Origin: Roseateles sp.
Lineage (GTDB): Bacteria > Pseudomonadota > Gammaproteobacteria > Burkholderiales > Burkholderiaceae
Assembly (NCBI GenBank): GCA_019232985.1
Contig: JAFAMW010000044.1
Coordinates: 1-35,943 of the forward strand
Direction of reading: 5' to 3'
DNA: 35,943 nt
Under the pieces are notes generated by a model. That model was given only the letters and a program-made list of their open reading frames with translations. It was not told where the DNA came from and did no database searches. The translations under genes were made by a program, and so were the position numbers. Below are positions 1-12,387 of this stretch, in pieces. Every line of letters begins with the position of its first letter. Positions within the stretch are counted from its first letter, which is position 1.

Positions 1-195
1 GCGACCGCGTGACGATCGACTTCGAAGGCAAGATCGACGGCGAGCCGTTCGAGGGCGGCAAGGCCGCCGACTTCCAGTTCCTGGTCGGCGAAGGCCAGAT
101 GCTGGAGCAGTTCGACCAGGCCGTGCGCGGCATGAAGGTCGGCGAATCCAAGACCTTCCCGCTGCAGTTCCCGGCCGACTACCACGGCAAGGAAG
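1..195 (+). repeat. Partial duplicate of the tig PPIase segment
   Basis: Bases 1-195 match bases 601-795 without gaps, with about 21 differences counted by eye. Both copies read in the same frame and encode [17 protein letters not shown]. The first copy stops matching at GKEV, before the last strand of the PPIase fold, and switches to the ribosome-binding domain. The differences are not confined to silent positions (for example LVGEG against LIGEG). Confidence 0.85.
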
Positions 196-1424
196 TCGAG
201 TCGCGCCTGAAGAAGCTGTCCCGCACCGTCAAGGCCGACGGGTTCCGGCCGGGCAAGGTCCCGATGTCGGTCGTCGCCCAGCGCTATGGCTACTCGGTCC
301 AGTACGAGGTGATGAACGACAAGCTCGGGGCCGCGTTCAGCGCCGCGGCCAACGAGGCCCGCCTGCGCGTCGCCGGCGCGCCCCGCATCGCCCAGAAGGA
401 CCAGTCGCCCGAAGGCGCGATGGCCTTCGACGCCACGTTCGAGGTCTATCCCGAGGTGGTCATCGGCGACCTCTCGCAGGCCGAGGTCGAGAAGGTCACC
501 ACCGAGGTGGACGAAGCCGCCGTCGACAAGACCGTCGACATCCTGCGCAAGCAGCGCCGCACCTTCGCCCAGCGCCCCGCCACCGAAGGCGCCGAGGCCG
601 GCGACCGCGTGACGATCGACTTCGAAGGCAAGATCGACGGCGAGCCCTTCGACGGCGGCCGCGCCGAGGGCTTCCAGTTCCTGATCGGCGAAGGGCAGAT
701 GCTCGAGCAGTTCGACGCCGCCGTGCGCGGCATGAAGGCCGGCGACAGCAAGACCTTCCCGCTCGCGTTCCCGGCCGACTACCACGGCAAGGACGTGGCC
801 GGCAAGGAAGCCGACTTCCTCGTCACGGTCAAGAAGATCGAAGCCCAGCACCTGCCCGAGGTGAACGAAGCGTTCGCGAAGGGCCTGGGCATCAAGGAAG
901 CCACGGTCGAGGCGCTGCGCGCCGACATCAAGAAGAACCTCGAGCGCGAGGTCAAGTTCCGCGTGCTGGCCCGCAACAAGGCGGCCGTGATGGACGCGCT
1001 GGTCGGCGCGGCCGATCTCGACGTGCCGAACGCGCTCGTCGACGGCGAGGTCGAGCGCCTCGTCGAGGGCGCGCGCGAAGACCTGAAGAAGCGCGGCATG
1101 AAGGACGCCGACAAGGCGCCGATCCCGGCCGAGATCTTCAAGCCGCAGGCCGAGAAGCGCGTGCGCCTGGGCCTCGTCGTCGCCGAGCTCGTGCGCGCGA
1201 ACAACCTCCAGGCCAAGCCCGAGCAGCTGCAGGCCCATATCGAAGAGCTGTCGCAGAGCTACGAGAAGCCGGCCGAAGTGATGCGCTGGTACATGAGCGA
1301 CCGCCAGCGCATGGCCGAGGTCGAGGCGGTGGTCATCGAGAACAACGTCACCGATTTCGTGCTGGCCAAGGCGCAGGTGTCGGACAAGCAACTGCCGTTC
1401 GACGAGCTGATGGCCGCGAACTGA
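1..1424 (+). CDS. tig: Trigger factor, 5'-partial, with a duplicated PPIase segment
   Basis: Ribosome-associated chaperone and peptidyl-prolyl isomerase that meets nascent chains at the exit tunnel. The frame is open to the left window edge (codons begin at base 3), so the true start is not visible. From about base 196 the order is canonical: ribosome-binding domain with the GFRPGKVP signature near 239-262, FKBP-type PPIase domain (about 600-835), then the helical C-terminal chaperone domain to the stop. The odd part is bases 1-195. They encode a second, incomplete PPIase domain, about 89% identical by eye to bases 601-795 at a constant 600-base offset. It is joined directly to ESRLKKL of the ribosome-binding domain, where a normal protein has its first 25-30 residues. 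The family is usually about 435 aa with one PPIase domain. clpP follows downstream, as is usual. The identity as trigger factor is certain; the 5' structure could be a real duplication or an assembly chimera. Confidence 0.95.
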   Translation, partial: DRVTIDFEGKIDGEPFEGGKAADFQFLVGEGQMLEQFDQAVRGMKVGESKTFPLQFPADYHGKEVESRLKKLSRTVKADGFRPGKVPMSVVAQRYGYSVQYEVMNDKLGAAFSAAANEARLRVAGAPRIAQKDQSPEGAMAFDATFEVYPEVVIGDLSQAEVEKVTTEVDEAAVDKTVDILRKQRRTFAQRPATEGAEAGDRVTIDFEGKIDGEPFDGGRAEGFQFLIGEGQMLEQFDAAVRGMKAGDSKTFPLAFPADYHGKDVAGKEADFLVTVKKIEAQHLPEVNEAFAKGLGIKEATVEALRADIKKNLEREVKFRVLARNKAAVMDALVGAADLDVPNALVDGEVERLVEGAREDLKKRGMKDADKAPIPAEIFKPQAEKRVRLGLVVAELVRANNLQAKPEQLQAHIEELSQSYEKPAEVMRWYMSDRQRMAEVEAVVIENNVTDFVLAKAQVSDKQLPFDELMAAN

Positions 1425-1440
1425 TAAGCTGCCCGCATTG

Positions 1441-1457
1441 AGGGGCGTCGCGCCTTT
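1441..1457 (+). terminator. Weak terminator-like hairpin after tig
   Basis: AGGGGCG and CGCCTTT can pair over a 3-base loop, with two G-T wobbles, followed by few T residues. It lies 17 bases after the tig stop. It may reduce read-through into clpP, which has its own candidate promoter just downstream. Confidence 0.3.
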
Positions 1458-1471
1458 GCGGGCCGGCGCCC

Positions 1472-1499
1472 TTTGCATTTGGCGCAGGCGTCCCCATCT
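1472..1499 (+). promoter_or_regulatory. Candidate sigma32 (heat-shock) promoter of clpP
   Basis: TTTGCA (1472-1477) lies 14 bases upstream of CCCCATCT (1492-1499), which matches the sigma32 -10 consensus CCCCATNT exactly. The spacing fits the 13-15 bases usual for sigma32. The element sits 31 bases before the clpP start codon. A related arrangement with the same TTGCATTT block and spacing precedes lon. Confidence 0.6.
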
Positions 1500-1530
1500 G
1501 GGTAGCCTGCCGAACGATCAGAGGAGCCTC

Positions 1531-2139
1531 ATGAGCGCGCTGGAAACCAACAACCTGGGCCTGGTGCCCATGGTCATCGAACAATCGGGCCGCGGCGAGC
1601 GCGCCTACGACATCTATAGCCGACTGCTGCGCGAGCGCATCGTGTTCCTGGTCGGCCCCGTCAACGACGCGGTCGCGAACCTCGTCGTCGCGCAGATGCT
1701 GTTCCTCGAGAGCGAGAACCCCGACAAGGACATCTTCCTGTACATCAACTCGCCGGGCGGCAGCGTGTCGGCGGGCATGTCGATCTTCGACACCATGCAA
1801 TTCATCAAGCCCGAGGTCTCGACGCTGTGCATGGGCATGGCCGCGAGCATGGGCGCGTTCCTGCTGTCGGCGGGCGCCAAGGGCAAGCGCTACGCGCTGC
1901 CGAACAGCAAGATCATGATCCACCAGCCGCTCGGCGGCGCCCAGGGCCAGGCGACCGACATCGAGATCCACGCGCGCGAGATCCTCAAGACGCGCGACGC
2001 GCTGAACCGCATCCTCGCCGAGCGCACGGGCCAGCCGCTCGAGAAGATCCAGGCGGACACCGAGCGCGACTACTTCATGTCGGCCGACGACGCGGCGGCC
2101 TATGGCCTCGTCGACCAGGTGCTGGCCAAGCGCCCCTGA
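1531..2139 (+). CDS. clpP: ATP-dependent Clp protease proteolytic subunit ClpP
   Basis: Serine peptidase that forms the 14-subunit chamber of the ClpXP protease in the cytoplasm. The protein is 202 aa, the usual length. The catalytic triad is visible as Ser106 (GMAASMGA), His131 (MIHQPLGG) and Asp180 (DTERDYF), with the same spacing as the E. coli enzyme. The glycine-rich SPGGSVSAG loop lies at 74-82. The ATG at 1531 is chosen because GAGGAG at 1521-1526 gives a good ribosome binding site and the protein then begins at the family's usual position; the open frame extends further up but has no supported start. clpX follows 133 bases downstream. The near-perfect sigma32 -10 box upstream suggests heat induction. 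Confidence 0.97.
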   Translation: MSALETNNLGLVPMVIEQSGRGERAYDIYSRLLRERIVFLVGPVNDAVANLVVAQMLFLESENPDKDIFLYINSPGGSVSAGMSIFDTMQFIKPEVSTLCMGMAASMGAFLLSAGAKGKRYALPNSKIMIHQPLGGAQGQATDIEIHAREILKTRDALNRILAERTGQPLEKIQADTERDYFMSADDAAAYGLVDQVLAKRP

Positions 2140-2180
2140 GCGTTGCAAAGGCGCCGCAGGGCGCCCCGGCGTAACAGCCG

Positions 2181-2218
2181 GCCGATCGTGGGCCAATTCC
2201 ACAATGGCTCCGATCGGC
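2181..2218 (+). other. Stable stem-loop between clpP and clpX
   Basis: GCCGATCG (2181-2188) pairs with CGATCGGC (2211-2218), and inside it GGGCCA (2190-2195) pairs with TGGCTC (2205-2210, one G-T wobble) around a 9-base loop. Only T2189 is bulged. No T-run follows, so it does not look like an intrinsic terminator. It may be an mRNA processing or stability element that uncouples clpP and clpX expression. Confidence 0.6.
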
Positions 2219-2272
2219 ACATGAACTATCATCATCAACAGACCCCACCGTCTGTCCAGTCGAAGCAGATCC

Positions 2273-3541
<1,269 letters not shown>

Positions 3542-3598
3542 AGCCCGCGCGGCGTGCTTCAATGCGCGCAGCAGGGCGAACCCATCCGCTGCGCCCGT

Positions 3599-3626
3599 CT
3601 TGCATTTCCCCGCTCAGGCCCTAGAT
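3599..3626 (+). promoter_or_regulatory. Candidate sigma32 promoter of lon
   Basis: CTTGCA (3599-3604, five of six matches to CTTGAA) lies 14 bases before CCCTAGAT (3619-3626, six of eight matches to CCCCATNT). It shares the TTGCATTT block, followed by the same 11-base gap, with the candidate promoter before clpP. lon is a sigma32 target in E. coli. Predicted transcription would start just before the strong lon ribosome binding site. Confidence 0.45.
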
Positions 3627-3651
3627 GGACCTGAGAAAGAGAGGTAACTCT

Positions 3652-6060
<2,409 letters not shown>

Positions 6061-6078
6061 GCGAGTCGCGCAGATTTC

Positions 6079-6106
6079 TTGTCGGAGCCCCTGAAATCGG
6101 TATACA
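6079..6106 (+). promoter_or_regulatory. Sigma70-type promoter of the tRNA cluster
   Basis: TTGTCG (6079-6084) and TATACA (6101-6106, running into TATACAAT) are separated by 16 bases. The -10 is close to consensus. Transcription would start near 6113, about 58 bases before the first mature tRNA. Confidence 0.7.
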
Positions 6107-6170
6107 ATCTTTGTCTTTCAGCGAGTGACCAAAGCGTGGCAACACGGTGAGGTTGTTGGTTGAGAGATAC

Positions 6171-6246
6171 GCGGGAATAGCTCAGTTGGTAGAGCGCAAC
6201 CTTGCCAAGGTTGAGGTCGCGAGTTCGAGCCTCGTTTCCCGCTCCA
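6171..6246 (+). tRNA. tRNA-Gly (anticodon GCC), copy 1
   Basis: A 76-base cloverleaf with acceptor stem GCGGGAA/TTCCCGC, anticodon GCC at 6204-6206, GTTCGAGCC T-arm and encoded CCA. It is identical to the copies at 6412 and 6552. Confidence 0.97.
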
Positions 6247-6256
6247 GATTCCTTTG

Positions 6257-6278
6257 AAGGGAAGCTCAGGCTTCCCTT
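6257..6278 (+). terminator. Hairpin after the first tRNA-Gly
   Basis: AAGGGAAGC (6257-6265) and GCTTCCCTT (6270-6278) pair perfectly over loop TCAG. A second hairpin, CCCGGCT/AGCCGGG (6286-6292 with 6299-6305), follows directly. There is only a short pyrimidine tract and no clean T-run, so it may be a leaky terminator or a tRNA-precursor processing structure. Confidence 0.5.
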
Positions 6279-6327
6279 TCCTTTCCCCGGCTCACCAAAG
6301 CCGGGTGAGGGTTGGAGGCAGCTCCAG

Positions 6328-6401
6328 GGCGCGATAGCAAAGCGGTTATGCCCCGGATTGCAAATCCGGTCAGTCCGGTTCGACTCCGGATCGCGCCTCC
6401 A
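6328..6401 (+). tRNA. tRNA-Cys (anticodon GCA)
   Basis: 74 bases, with acceptor stem GGCGCGA/TCGCGCC, anticodon GCA at 6360-6362, GGTTCGACTCC T-arm and encoded CCA. It lies ten bases before the second tRNA-Gly, so the two are almost certainly co-transcribed and processed. Confidence 0.97.
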
Positions 6402-6411
6402 GAAGTTTGAT

Positions 6412-6487
6412 GCGGGAATAGCTCAGTTGGTAGAGCGCAACCTTGCCAAGGTTGAGGTCGCGAGTTCGAGCCTCGTTTCCCGCTCCA
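6412..6487 (+). tRNA. tRNA-Gly (anticodon GCC), copy 2
   Basis: Same 76-base sequence as copy 1, with anticodon GCC at 6445-6447 and encoded CCA. Confidence 0.97.
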
Positions 6488-6551
6488 ACAAGAATCCGCA
6501 AGGGTTCGGCCGGGTCGCACCGGTGCATGGCTCGCAAGAGGCATGCGAAAT

Positions 6552-6627
6552 GCGGGAATAGCTCAGTTGGTAGAGCGCAACCTTGCCAAGGTTGAGGTCG
6601 CGAGTTCGAGCCTCGTTTCCCGCTCCA
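6552..6627 (+). tRNA. tRNA-Gly (anticodon GCC), copy 3
   Basis: Third identical 76-base copy, with anticodon GCC at 6585-6587 and encoded CCA. It is followed immediately by an intrinsic terminator. Confidence 0.97.
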
Positions 6628-6633
6628 TATTCC

Positions 6634-6664
6634 AAAGGGAAGTCCGCACGGACTTCCCTTTTTT
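6634..6664 (+). terminator. Intrinsic terminator of the tRNA-Gly/Cys unit
   Basis: AAAGGGAAGTCCG (6634-6646) is complementary to CGGACTTCCCTTT (6649-6661), followed by a T-run to 6664. The long GC-containing stem and T tract make a strong Rho-independent terminator. Confidence 0.9.
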
Positions 6665-6695
6665 GCTTTGGGCCGCGCCCGATAATGCGGCGGCC

Positions 6696-6784
6696 GCCCG
6701 GGTGGTGAAATTGGTAGACGCAGCGGACTTAAAATCCGCGGCCTCGTGAGGGGCGTACGGGTTCGAGTCCCGTCCTGGGCACCA
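6696..6784 (+). tRNA. tRNA-Leu (anticodon TAA)
   Basis: 89 bases with the long variable arm of a class II tRNA. Acceptor stem GCCCGGG/CCTGGGC, anticodon TAA at 6730-6732 within GCGGA/TCCGC, T-arm GGGTTCGAGTCCC and encoded CCA. It lies after the terminator, so it either relies on read-through or has its own promoter within 6665-6695; none is obvious there. Confidence 0.97.
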
Positions 6785-6804
6785 CGGCGACCGCAATGGC
6801 GCGG

Positions 6805-7587
6805 CTAAGGCAGCGCGAGCGCCGCGGCCTCGACCTCGGTCCAGCCGAGCGCCTGGCGGACGAAGCGCGTGAGCGCGGCCGGGTCGCCGGTGGTCTGCAG
6901 GCGCAGCGAGCCCGTGGTCTCGGCCGGCGCGGGCTTCCAGAGCCGCTGCACCTGCTGCGCGACCGCGCCTTCGATATTGAGCAAGCGCACCTCGGGCCCC
7001 AGCGCGGCCTGCAGCAGGTCCTGCACGAGCGGGTAATGCGTGCAGCCCATCAGCACCGTGTCGACGCCGGCCGCGCGCAGCGGCGCGCAGACCGTCTCGA
7101 CGAGCGCGACGAGCGCGGGCGCGTGCAGGTCGCCGCGCTCGATCAGGTCGACGAGGCCCGGGCAGGGCTGGCCGACGATGGTCGCGCCGCCCGCGTGGCG
7201 CTCGAGCAGCGCGCGGTAGCGGGCGCTGCGCAAGGTCGCCGGCGTCGCGAGCACGCCGACACGCCCATTGCGGCTCGCGAGCACGGCCGGCTTGACGCCG
7301 GGCTCGACGCCGACGATGGGCCAGTCGGGCCAGCGCGCGCGCAGCGCCTCGATCGCATGGGCCGTCGCCGTATTGCACGCGACGACGAGCAGGGCCGCGC
7401 CCGCCTCGCGCAGGTGCGCGGCGACGCGCAGGCTGCGCGCGACGATCTGGGCCGGGGGTTTCTCGCCGTAGGGCGCGTAGGCCGTGTCGGCGACGTAGAG
7501 CAGGGGGGCTTGGGGCAGTTGGCGGCGCAGCTCGCGCAGCACGGTCAGGCCGCCGACGCCCGAATCGAAAACGCCGATTTCGAACAT
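6805..7587 (-). CDS. murI: Glutamate racemase
   Basis: Converts L-glutamate to D-glutamate for peptidoglycan synthesis; cytoplasmic and cofactor-independent. The protein is 260 aa, a normal length. The N-terminal GVFDSGVGGLTVL motif carries Asp8. The two catalytic cysteines are Cys71 in VACNTATA and Cys182 in GCTHYPL, each in the conserved context. ATG at 7587 is preceded on the minus strand by GAGG at a good distance. The gene converges on the tRNA-Leu gene and is divergent from etfB, sharing a 146-base intergenic region. No clear terminator is visible at its 3' end. Confidence 0.96.
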   Translation of the reverse strand: MFEIGVFDSGVGGLTVLRELRRQLPQAPLLYVADTAYAPYGEKPPAQIVARSLRVAAHLREAGAALLVVACNTATAHAIEALRARWPDWPIVGVEPGVKPAVLASRNGRVGVLATPATLRSARYRALLERHAGGATIVGQPCPGLVDLIERGDLHAPALVALVETVCAPLRAAGVDTVLMGCTHYPLVQDLLQAALGPEVRLLNIEGAVAQQVQRLWKPAPAETTGSLRLQTTGDPAALTRFVRQALGWTEVEAAALALP

Positions 7588-7733
7588 AAGAAACCTCAGT
7601 CTAGCCGCGCCGGGCTACCCAGGCGCCCGGACTTGTGTTTAAAATCGAACGATCGTGCTTTTTTGCTGCGCCGCAGCGCCTGGCACCCCATAGAATCCAC
7701 TTAACGTTTACGTCAATCAGCCTGGAGACATCG

Positions 7734-8483
7734 ATGAAGGTTCTGGTCCCTGTCAAACGCGTCGTCGACTACAACGTCAAGGTGCGCGTCAAGAGCGACG
7801 GCACGGGCGTGGACATCGCCAACGTCAAGATGAGCATGAACCCCTTCGACGAAATCGCCGTCGAAGAAGCGGTGCGCCTGAAGGAGAAGGGCGTCGTGAC
7901 CGAAGTCATCGCGGTGTCCTGCGGCGTCGCGCAATGCCAGGAAACGCTGCGCACGGCGATGGCGATCGGCGCGGACCGCGCGATCCTCGTCGAGACCGAC
8001 GCGGAGCTGCAGCCGCTCGCCGTCGCCAAGCTGCTCAAGGCCCTCGTCGACAAGGAGCAACCGCAGCTCGTGATCCTCGGCAAGCAGGCGATCGACGACG
8101 ACTGCAACCAGACCGGCCAGATGCTGGCGGCGCTGACGGGCCTGCCGCAGGGCACCTTCGCGTCCAAGGTCGAAGTGGTCGACGGCAAGGCGAACGTCAC
8201 GCGCGAAGTCGACGGTGGCCTCGAGACGGTCTCGCTGACGCTGCCGGCCGTGGTCACGACCGACCTGCGCCTGAACGAGCCGCGCTACGTGACGCTGCCC
8301 AACATCATGAAAGCCAAGAAGAAGCCGCTCGAGACGGTCAAGCCGGCCGACCTCGGCGTCGACGTGGCGCCGCGCGTCAAGACGCTCAAGGTCGAGGAGC
8401 CGCCCAAGCGCAGCGCCGGCATCAAGGTGCCCGATGTCGCCGCGCTCGTCGACAAGCTCAAGAACGTGGCCAAGGTCATCTGA
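7734..8483 (+). CDS. etfB: Electron transfer flavoprotein, beta subunit
   Basis: Binds AMP and, with EtfA, accepts electrons from acyl-CoA and related dehydrogenases and passes them to ETF:ubiquinone oxidoreductase. The protein is 249 aa, exactly the family length, beginning [14 protein letters not shown], with the EtfB signature region ([24 protein letters not shown]) near 190-212. ATG 7734 is supported by TGGAGA at 7723-7728; an upstream in-frame extension to 7635 has no family support. TAGAAT at 7691-7696 could be a -10 box, but no good -35 is spaced correctly. etfA follows after 33 bases. Confidence 0.96.
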   Translation: MKVLVPVKRVVDYNVKVRVKSDGTGVDIANVKMSMNPFDEIAVEEAVRLKEKGVVTEVIAVSCGVAQCQETLRTAMAIGADRAILVETDAELQPLAVAKLLKALVDKEQPQLVILGKQAIDDDCNQTGQMLAALTGLPQGTFASKVEVVDGKANVTREVDGGLETVSLTLPAVVTTDLRLNEPRYVTLPNIMKAKKKPLETVKPADLGVDVAPRVKTLKVEEPPKRSAGIKVPDVAALVDKLKNVAKVI

Positions 8484-8516
8484 CCGCCCAGAACGAAAAG
8501 ATTTGGAGATCCAGAG

Positions 8517-9461
8517 ATGACCGCTCTCGCTAATGTCCTTGTTGTGGCCGAACACGACAACGCCTCGATCAAGGCCGCCACGCTCAACACCGTGACCGCC
8601 GCGGCCGCCTGCGGCGCCGACGTGCACGTGCTCGTCGCCGGCCATAACGCTGCTGCCGCCGCCGCGGCCGCCGCGCAGATCGCCGGCGTCGCCAAGGTGC
8701 TGCACGCCGACGCCGCCGCGCTCGCCGACGGCCTCGCCGAAAACCTCGCCGCCCAGGTCGTTGCCCTGGCCGGCGGCTACAGCCACATCCTGTTCCCGGC
8801 CACGGCCTCGGGCAAGAACACCGCGCCGCGCGTCGCCGCGCTGCTCGACGTGGCCCAGCTGTCGGACATCACCAAGGTGATCGGCGCCGACACCTTCGAG
8901 CGCCCGATCTACGCGGGCAACGCGATCGCGACGGTGCAGTCGCTTGATGCCAAGAAGGTCGTGACCGTGCGCACGACCGGCTTCGACGCTGCCGCTGCCA
9001 CGGGCGGCTCGGCTGCCGTCGAGACCGTCGCCGCCGCTGCCGATTCGGGCAAGAGCGCGTTCGTCGGCCGCGAGGTCACGAAGAGCGACCGCCCGGAGCT
9101 GACCGCCGCGAAGATCATCGTCTCGGGCGGCCGCGCGCTCGGCTCGAACGAAAAGTTCATGGAAGTGCTGACGCCGCTGGCCGACAAGCTCGGCGCAGCC
9201 CTGGGCGCCTCGCGCGCGGCCGTCGACGCCGGCTACGCGCCGAACGACTGGCAGGTCGGCCAGACCGGCAAGATCGTCGCGCCGCAGCTCTACGTGGCCT
9301 GCGGCATTTCGGGCGCGATCCAGCACCTCGCCGGCATGAAGGACTCCAAGGTCATCGTCGCGATCAACAAGGACCCCGAGGCGCCGATCTTCTCGGTCGC
9401 CGACTTCGGCCTCGAGGCCGACCTGTTCACGGCCGTGCCCGAGCTCGTCAAGAGCCTCTGA
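8517..9461 (+). CDS. etfA: Electron transfer flavoprotein, alpha subunit
   Basis: FAD-binding partner of EtfB. The protein is 314 aa. The N-terminal domain is alanine-rich. The C-terminal FAD domain shows [12 protein letters not shown] (259-270) and then [14 protein letters not shown], the ETF-alpha signature, with [10 protein letters not shown] close behind. Ribosome binding site GGAG (8505-8508) lies eight bases before ATG. It forms an operon with etfB and ends at a strong terminator. Confidence 0.96.
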   Translation: MTALANVLVVAEHDNASIKAATLNTVTAAAACGADVHVLVAGHNAAAAAAAAAQIAGVAKVLHADAAALADGLAENLAAQVVALAGGYSHILFPATASGKNTAPRVAALLDVAQLSDITKVIGADTFERPIYAGNAIATVQSLDAKKVVTVRTTGFDAAAATGGSAAVETVAAAADSGKSAFVGREVTKSDRPELTAAKIIVSGGRALGSNEKFMEVLTPLADKLGAALGASRAAVDAGYAPNDWQVGQTGKIVAPQLYVACGISGAIQHLAGMKDSKVIVAINKDPEAPIFSVADFGLEADLFTAVPELVKSL

Positions 9462-9481
9462 ACCCACCCGCATCCTGGAAG

Positions 9482-9517
9482 AAGGCGCCCCGACTGCCCG
9501 TCGCGGCGCCTTTTTTT
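9482..9517 (+). terminator. Intrinsic terminator of etfBA
   Basis: AAGGCGCC (9482-9489) pairs with GGCGCCTT (9505-9512). The inner CGAC/GTCG extends the stem past one mismatch. A run of seven T (9511-9517) follows. Confidence 0.9.
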
Positions 9518-9550
9518 CCGCCCGATATTCAAAACTCCCGGAGTGAGACC

Positions 9551-11344
9551 ATGACCTATCGTGCCCCCGTCAAGGACATGCTGTTCGACATGCAGCACCT
9601 GGCCGGCCTCGAGCGCCTGACCCAGGCCATCCCCGCGTTCGCCGACTTCGGCGTCGATACGGCCGCGGCCGTGCTCGAGGAATGCGCGAAGCTCAACGAA
9701 GACGTGATCGCGCCGCTCAACGTCGAGGGCGACCGGAACCCCTCGTGGTTCAAGGACGGCGTCGTGACGACGACGCCGGGCTTCAAGCAGGCCTTCCGCC
9801 AGTTCGTCGAAGGCGGCTGGCAGGGCCTGCAGCACCCCGAGAACTTCGGCGGCCAGGGCCTGCCGAAGACGATCGGCGCGGCCTGCAGCGAGGTCGTCAA
9901 CGGCGCGAACCTGAGCTTCGCGCTGTGCTCGATCCTGACCGACGGCGCGATCGAGGCGCTGCTGACGGCCGGCTCGGTCGAGCAGCGCGCGCTCTACCTG
10001 CCCAAGCTCATCGACGGCACCTGGACCGGCACGATGAACCTGACCGAGCCGCAGGCCGGCTCGGACCTGGCCCTCGTGCGCACGCGCGCCGAGCCCCAGG
10101 GCGACGGCTCGTACAAGATCTTCGGCACGAAGATCTTCATCACCTACGGCGAGCACGACATGGCCGAGAACATCGTCCACCTCGTGCTCGCGCGCGTCGC
10201 GGGCGCGCCCGAGGGCGTCAAGGGCATCAGCCTGTTCCTCGTGCCCAAGTTCATGATCAACGAGGACGGCTCGAACGGCGCGCGCAACGACGCGCACTGC
10301 GTGTCGATCGAGCACAAGCTCGGCATCAAGGCGAGCCCGACGGCGGTGCTCCAGTTCGGCGACAACGGCGGCGCCATCGGTTATCTCGTCGGCGAAGAGA
10401 ACCGCGGCCTCGAGTACATGTTCATCATGATGAACTCGGCGCGCTACGCGGTCGGCCTGCAGGGTATCGGCCAGGCCGAGCGCGCGTACCAGAAGGCCGT
10501 CGAGTACGCGCGCGAGCGCGTCCAGTCGCGCCCGGTCGACGGCTCGGTCAAGGCCAGCGCGACGCTGATCCACCACCCCGACATCCGCCGCATGCTGATG
10601 ACGATGCGCGCGCTGACCGAAGGCAGTCGCGCGATGGCGATCAACGCCGCGGCCGCCTACGACGTCGCGCACCACCACGCCGACGCCGAGACGCGCGCCC
10701 AGGCCCGGGCCTTCTACGAATTCATGGTGCCCCTCGTCAAGGGCTACAGCACCGAGATGAGCCTCGAGGTCACGAGCCACGGCGTGCAGGTCCACGGCGG
10801 CATGGGCTTTATCGAGGAGACCGGCGCCGCACAGTACTACCGCGACTGCCGTATCCTGACGATCTACGAAGGCACGACGGCGATCCAGGCGAACGACCTT
10901 GTCGGCCGCAAGACCGCGCGCGACGGCGGCGCGCTCGCGCACGCCGTGGCCGCGCAGGTCGCGCAGACCGAGGCCGAGCTCGCGGGCCGCGGCAGCGCGG
11001 CCGCGCAGAGCGTCGCGCGCCAGCTCGGCGTCGCACGCGCCGACTTCCTGCTCGCGGTCGACTACATCGCCGCGACGGCCAAGGCCGATCCGAACGCCGC
11101 GTACGCGGGCTCGGTGCCCTACCTGATGCTCGCCGGCAACCTCGTCGCGGGCTGGCAGCTCGGCCGCTCGCTGATCGCGGCCGAGGACGCGCTCGCCGCC
11201 GGCGGCGACGCGCCGTTCATGACGGCCAAGGTCACGACCGCGCGCTTCTACGCCGAGCACATCCTGCCGCGCTGCGCCGCGCTGCGCGCCGCGATCGTCG
11301 ACGGCGCCGCGAGCGTCAACGAACTCGCCATGGACCTGTACTGA
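9551..11344 (+). CDS. Acyl-CoA dehydrogenase, long (DmdC-like) subfamily
   Basis: Flavoenzyme that oxidises an acyl-CoA to the enoyl-CoA and reduces ETF. The 597-aa length and C-terminal extension fit the 590-600-aa subfamily that includes 3-methylmercaptopropionyl-CoA dehydrogenase (DmdC), rather than the 380-aa type. The sequence shows [12 protein letters not shown], the FAD-contact region [18 protein letters not shown], and the putative catalytic base Glu440 in [16 protein letters not shown] lies nine bases before ATG 9551. Placement right after etfBA suggests these ETF subunits are its acceptor. Substrate cannot be told from sequence; a role in dimethylsulfoniopropionate breakdown is not supported by any neighbour. 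Confidence 0.92.
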   Translation: MTYRAPVKDMLFDMQHLAGLERLTQAIPAFADFGVDTAAAVLEECAKLNEDVIAPLNVEGDRNPSWFKDGVVTTTPGFKQAFRQFVEGGWQGLQHPENFGGQGLPKTIGAACSEVVNGANLSFALCSILTDGAIEALLTAGSVEQRALYLPKLIDGTWTGTMNLTEPQAGSDLALVRTRAEPQGDGSYKIFGTKIFITYGEHDMAENIVHLVLARVAGAPEGVKGISLFLVPKFMINEDGSNGARNDAHCVSIEHKLGIKASPTAVLQFGDNGGAIGYLVGEENRGLEYMFIMMNSARYAVGLQGIGQAERAYQKAVEYARERVQSRPVDGSVKASATLIHHPDIRRMLMTMRALTEGSRAMAINAAAAYDVAHHHADAETRAQARAFYEFMVPLVKGYSTEMSLEVTSHGVQVHGGMGFIEETGAAQYYRDCRILTIYEGTTAIQANDLVGRKTARDGGALAHAVAAQVAQTEAELAGRGSAAAQSVARQLGVARADFLLAVDYIAATAKADPNAAYAGSVPYLMLAGNLVAGWQLGRSLIAAEDALAAGGDAPFMTAKVTTARFYAEHILPRCAALRAAIVDGAASVNELAMDLY

Positions 11345-11367
11345 GCATTCCCGAGAACGCCAAGAAC

Positions 11368-12327
11368 ATGCGCAAACTTCCTGCCGTCCTGCAGCGCCTG
11401 CCGCTGCCCATCATCGCGTCGCCGATGTTCATCGTCAGCACGCCCAAGCTCGTGATCGAGCAGTGCAAGGCCGGCGTCGTCGGCTCGATGCCGGCGCTCA
11501 ACGCGCGCCCGGCCGAGCAGCTCGACGACTGGCTCGCCGAGATCACCGAGACGCTCGCTGCCTACGACAAGGCGAATCCCGGCAAGCCCGCCGCGCCGTT
11601 CGCGATCAACCAGATCGTCCACAAGAGCAACGACCGGCTCGAGCACGACATGGCGCTGTGCGCGAAGTACAAGGTGCCGATCGTGATCACGAGCCTCGGC
11701 GCGCGCGAGGACGTCAACGCGGCCGTGCACGCGTGGGGCGGCGTCGTGCTGCACGACATCATCAACAACTTCTTCGCGCGCAAGGCGATCGAGAAGGGCG
11801 CCGACGGCCTGATCGCCGTCGCGACGGGGGCGGGCGGCCACGCCGGCGTGAAGAACCCGCTCGCGCTGATCCAGGAGATCCGCGATTGGTTCGACGGCCC
11901 GCTCGCGCTGTCGGGCGCGATCGCGACCGGCGACGCGGTGCTCGCCGCGCAGGCGATGGGCGCCGACTTCGCCTACGTCGGCTCGGCCTTCATCGCGACC
12001 GAAGAGGCGCGCGCGGCCGACGACTACAAGAAGATGATCGTCGCCAGCAATAGCGACGACATCGTCTACACCAACCTGTTCACCGGCGTGCACGGCAACT
12101 ACCTGCGCGGCTCGATCGTCGCCGCCGGCCTCGACCCGGAGCACCTGCCCGAGAGCGACCCGAGCAAGATGAACTTCGGCGGCAGCGCTGCGGCCAAGGC
12201 CTGGAAGGACATCTGGGGCTGCGGCCAGGGCATCGGCGCGGTCAAGGAGGTCGTGCCGACGCATGTGCTCGTCGAGCGCCTGGTGCGCGAGTATGCGGCG
12301 GCGCGCGCGCGCCTCGCGCTGAGCTGA
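11368..12327 (+). CDS. Nitronate monooxygenase family flavoprotein
   Basis: FMN-dependent TIM-barrel enzyme of the 2-nitropropane dioxygenase/nitronate monooxygenase family, which oxidises nitronates or acts as an enoyl reductase-like protein. The protein is 319 aa. [11 protein letters not shown] at the N-terminus, ATGAGGHAG with His158 at 152-160, and [29 protein letters not shown] are the expected FMN-binding segments. The start at 11368 gives the normal family N-terminus, although the ribosome binding site is weak. It begins 23 bases after the acyl-CoA dehydrogenase stop and is very likely co-transcribed with it. The true substrate is unknown. Confidence 0.9.
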   Translation: MRKLPAVLQRLPLPIIASPMFIVSTPKLVIEQCKAGVVGSMPALNARPAEQLDDWLAEITETLAAYDKANPGKPAAPFAINQIVHKSNDRLEHDMALCAKYKVPIVITSLGAREDVNAAVHAWGGVVLHDIINNFFARKAIEKGADGLIAVATGAGGHAGVKNPLALIQEIRDWFDGPLALSGAIATGDAVLAAQAMGADFAYVGSAFIATEEARAADDYKKMIVASNSDDIVYTNLFTGVHGNYLRGSIVAAGLDPEHLPESDPSKMNFGGSAAAKAWKDIWGCGQGIGAVKEVVPTHVLVERLVREYAAARARLALS

Positions 12328-12347
12328 ACGGCCTAGGGCATCAAGGC

Positions 12348-12373
12348 AAAGGGCCGGCATTGCCGGCCCTTTT
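12348..12373. terminator. Bidirectional terminator between convergent genes
   Basis: AAAGGGCCGGC (12348-12358) and GCCGGCCCTTT (12362-12372) pair perfectly over loop ATT, with T residues to 12373. It lies between the convergent nitronate monooxygenase and chemotaxis receptor genes and can serve both. Confidence 0.85.
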
Positions 12374-12387
12374 GCTTTGCGCGGTGC

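Noticed and set aside
3557..3587. Alternative sigma32-like pair CTTCAA and ACCCATCC before lon
   Set aside because: The 17-base spacing is longer than usual and the -10 match is poorer than the CTTGCA/CCCTAGAT pair downstream, which also matches the clpP promoter layout.
6202..6749. Open frames running through the tRNA genes on both strands
   Set aside because: They repeat because the tRNA-Gly gene is repeated (same peptide segment in each); the tRNAs explain the sequence.
7663..7696. TTGCTG and TAGAAT as an etfB promoter
   Set aside because: The spacer is 22 bases, too long for sigma70; only the -10-like box is plausible.
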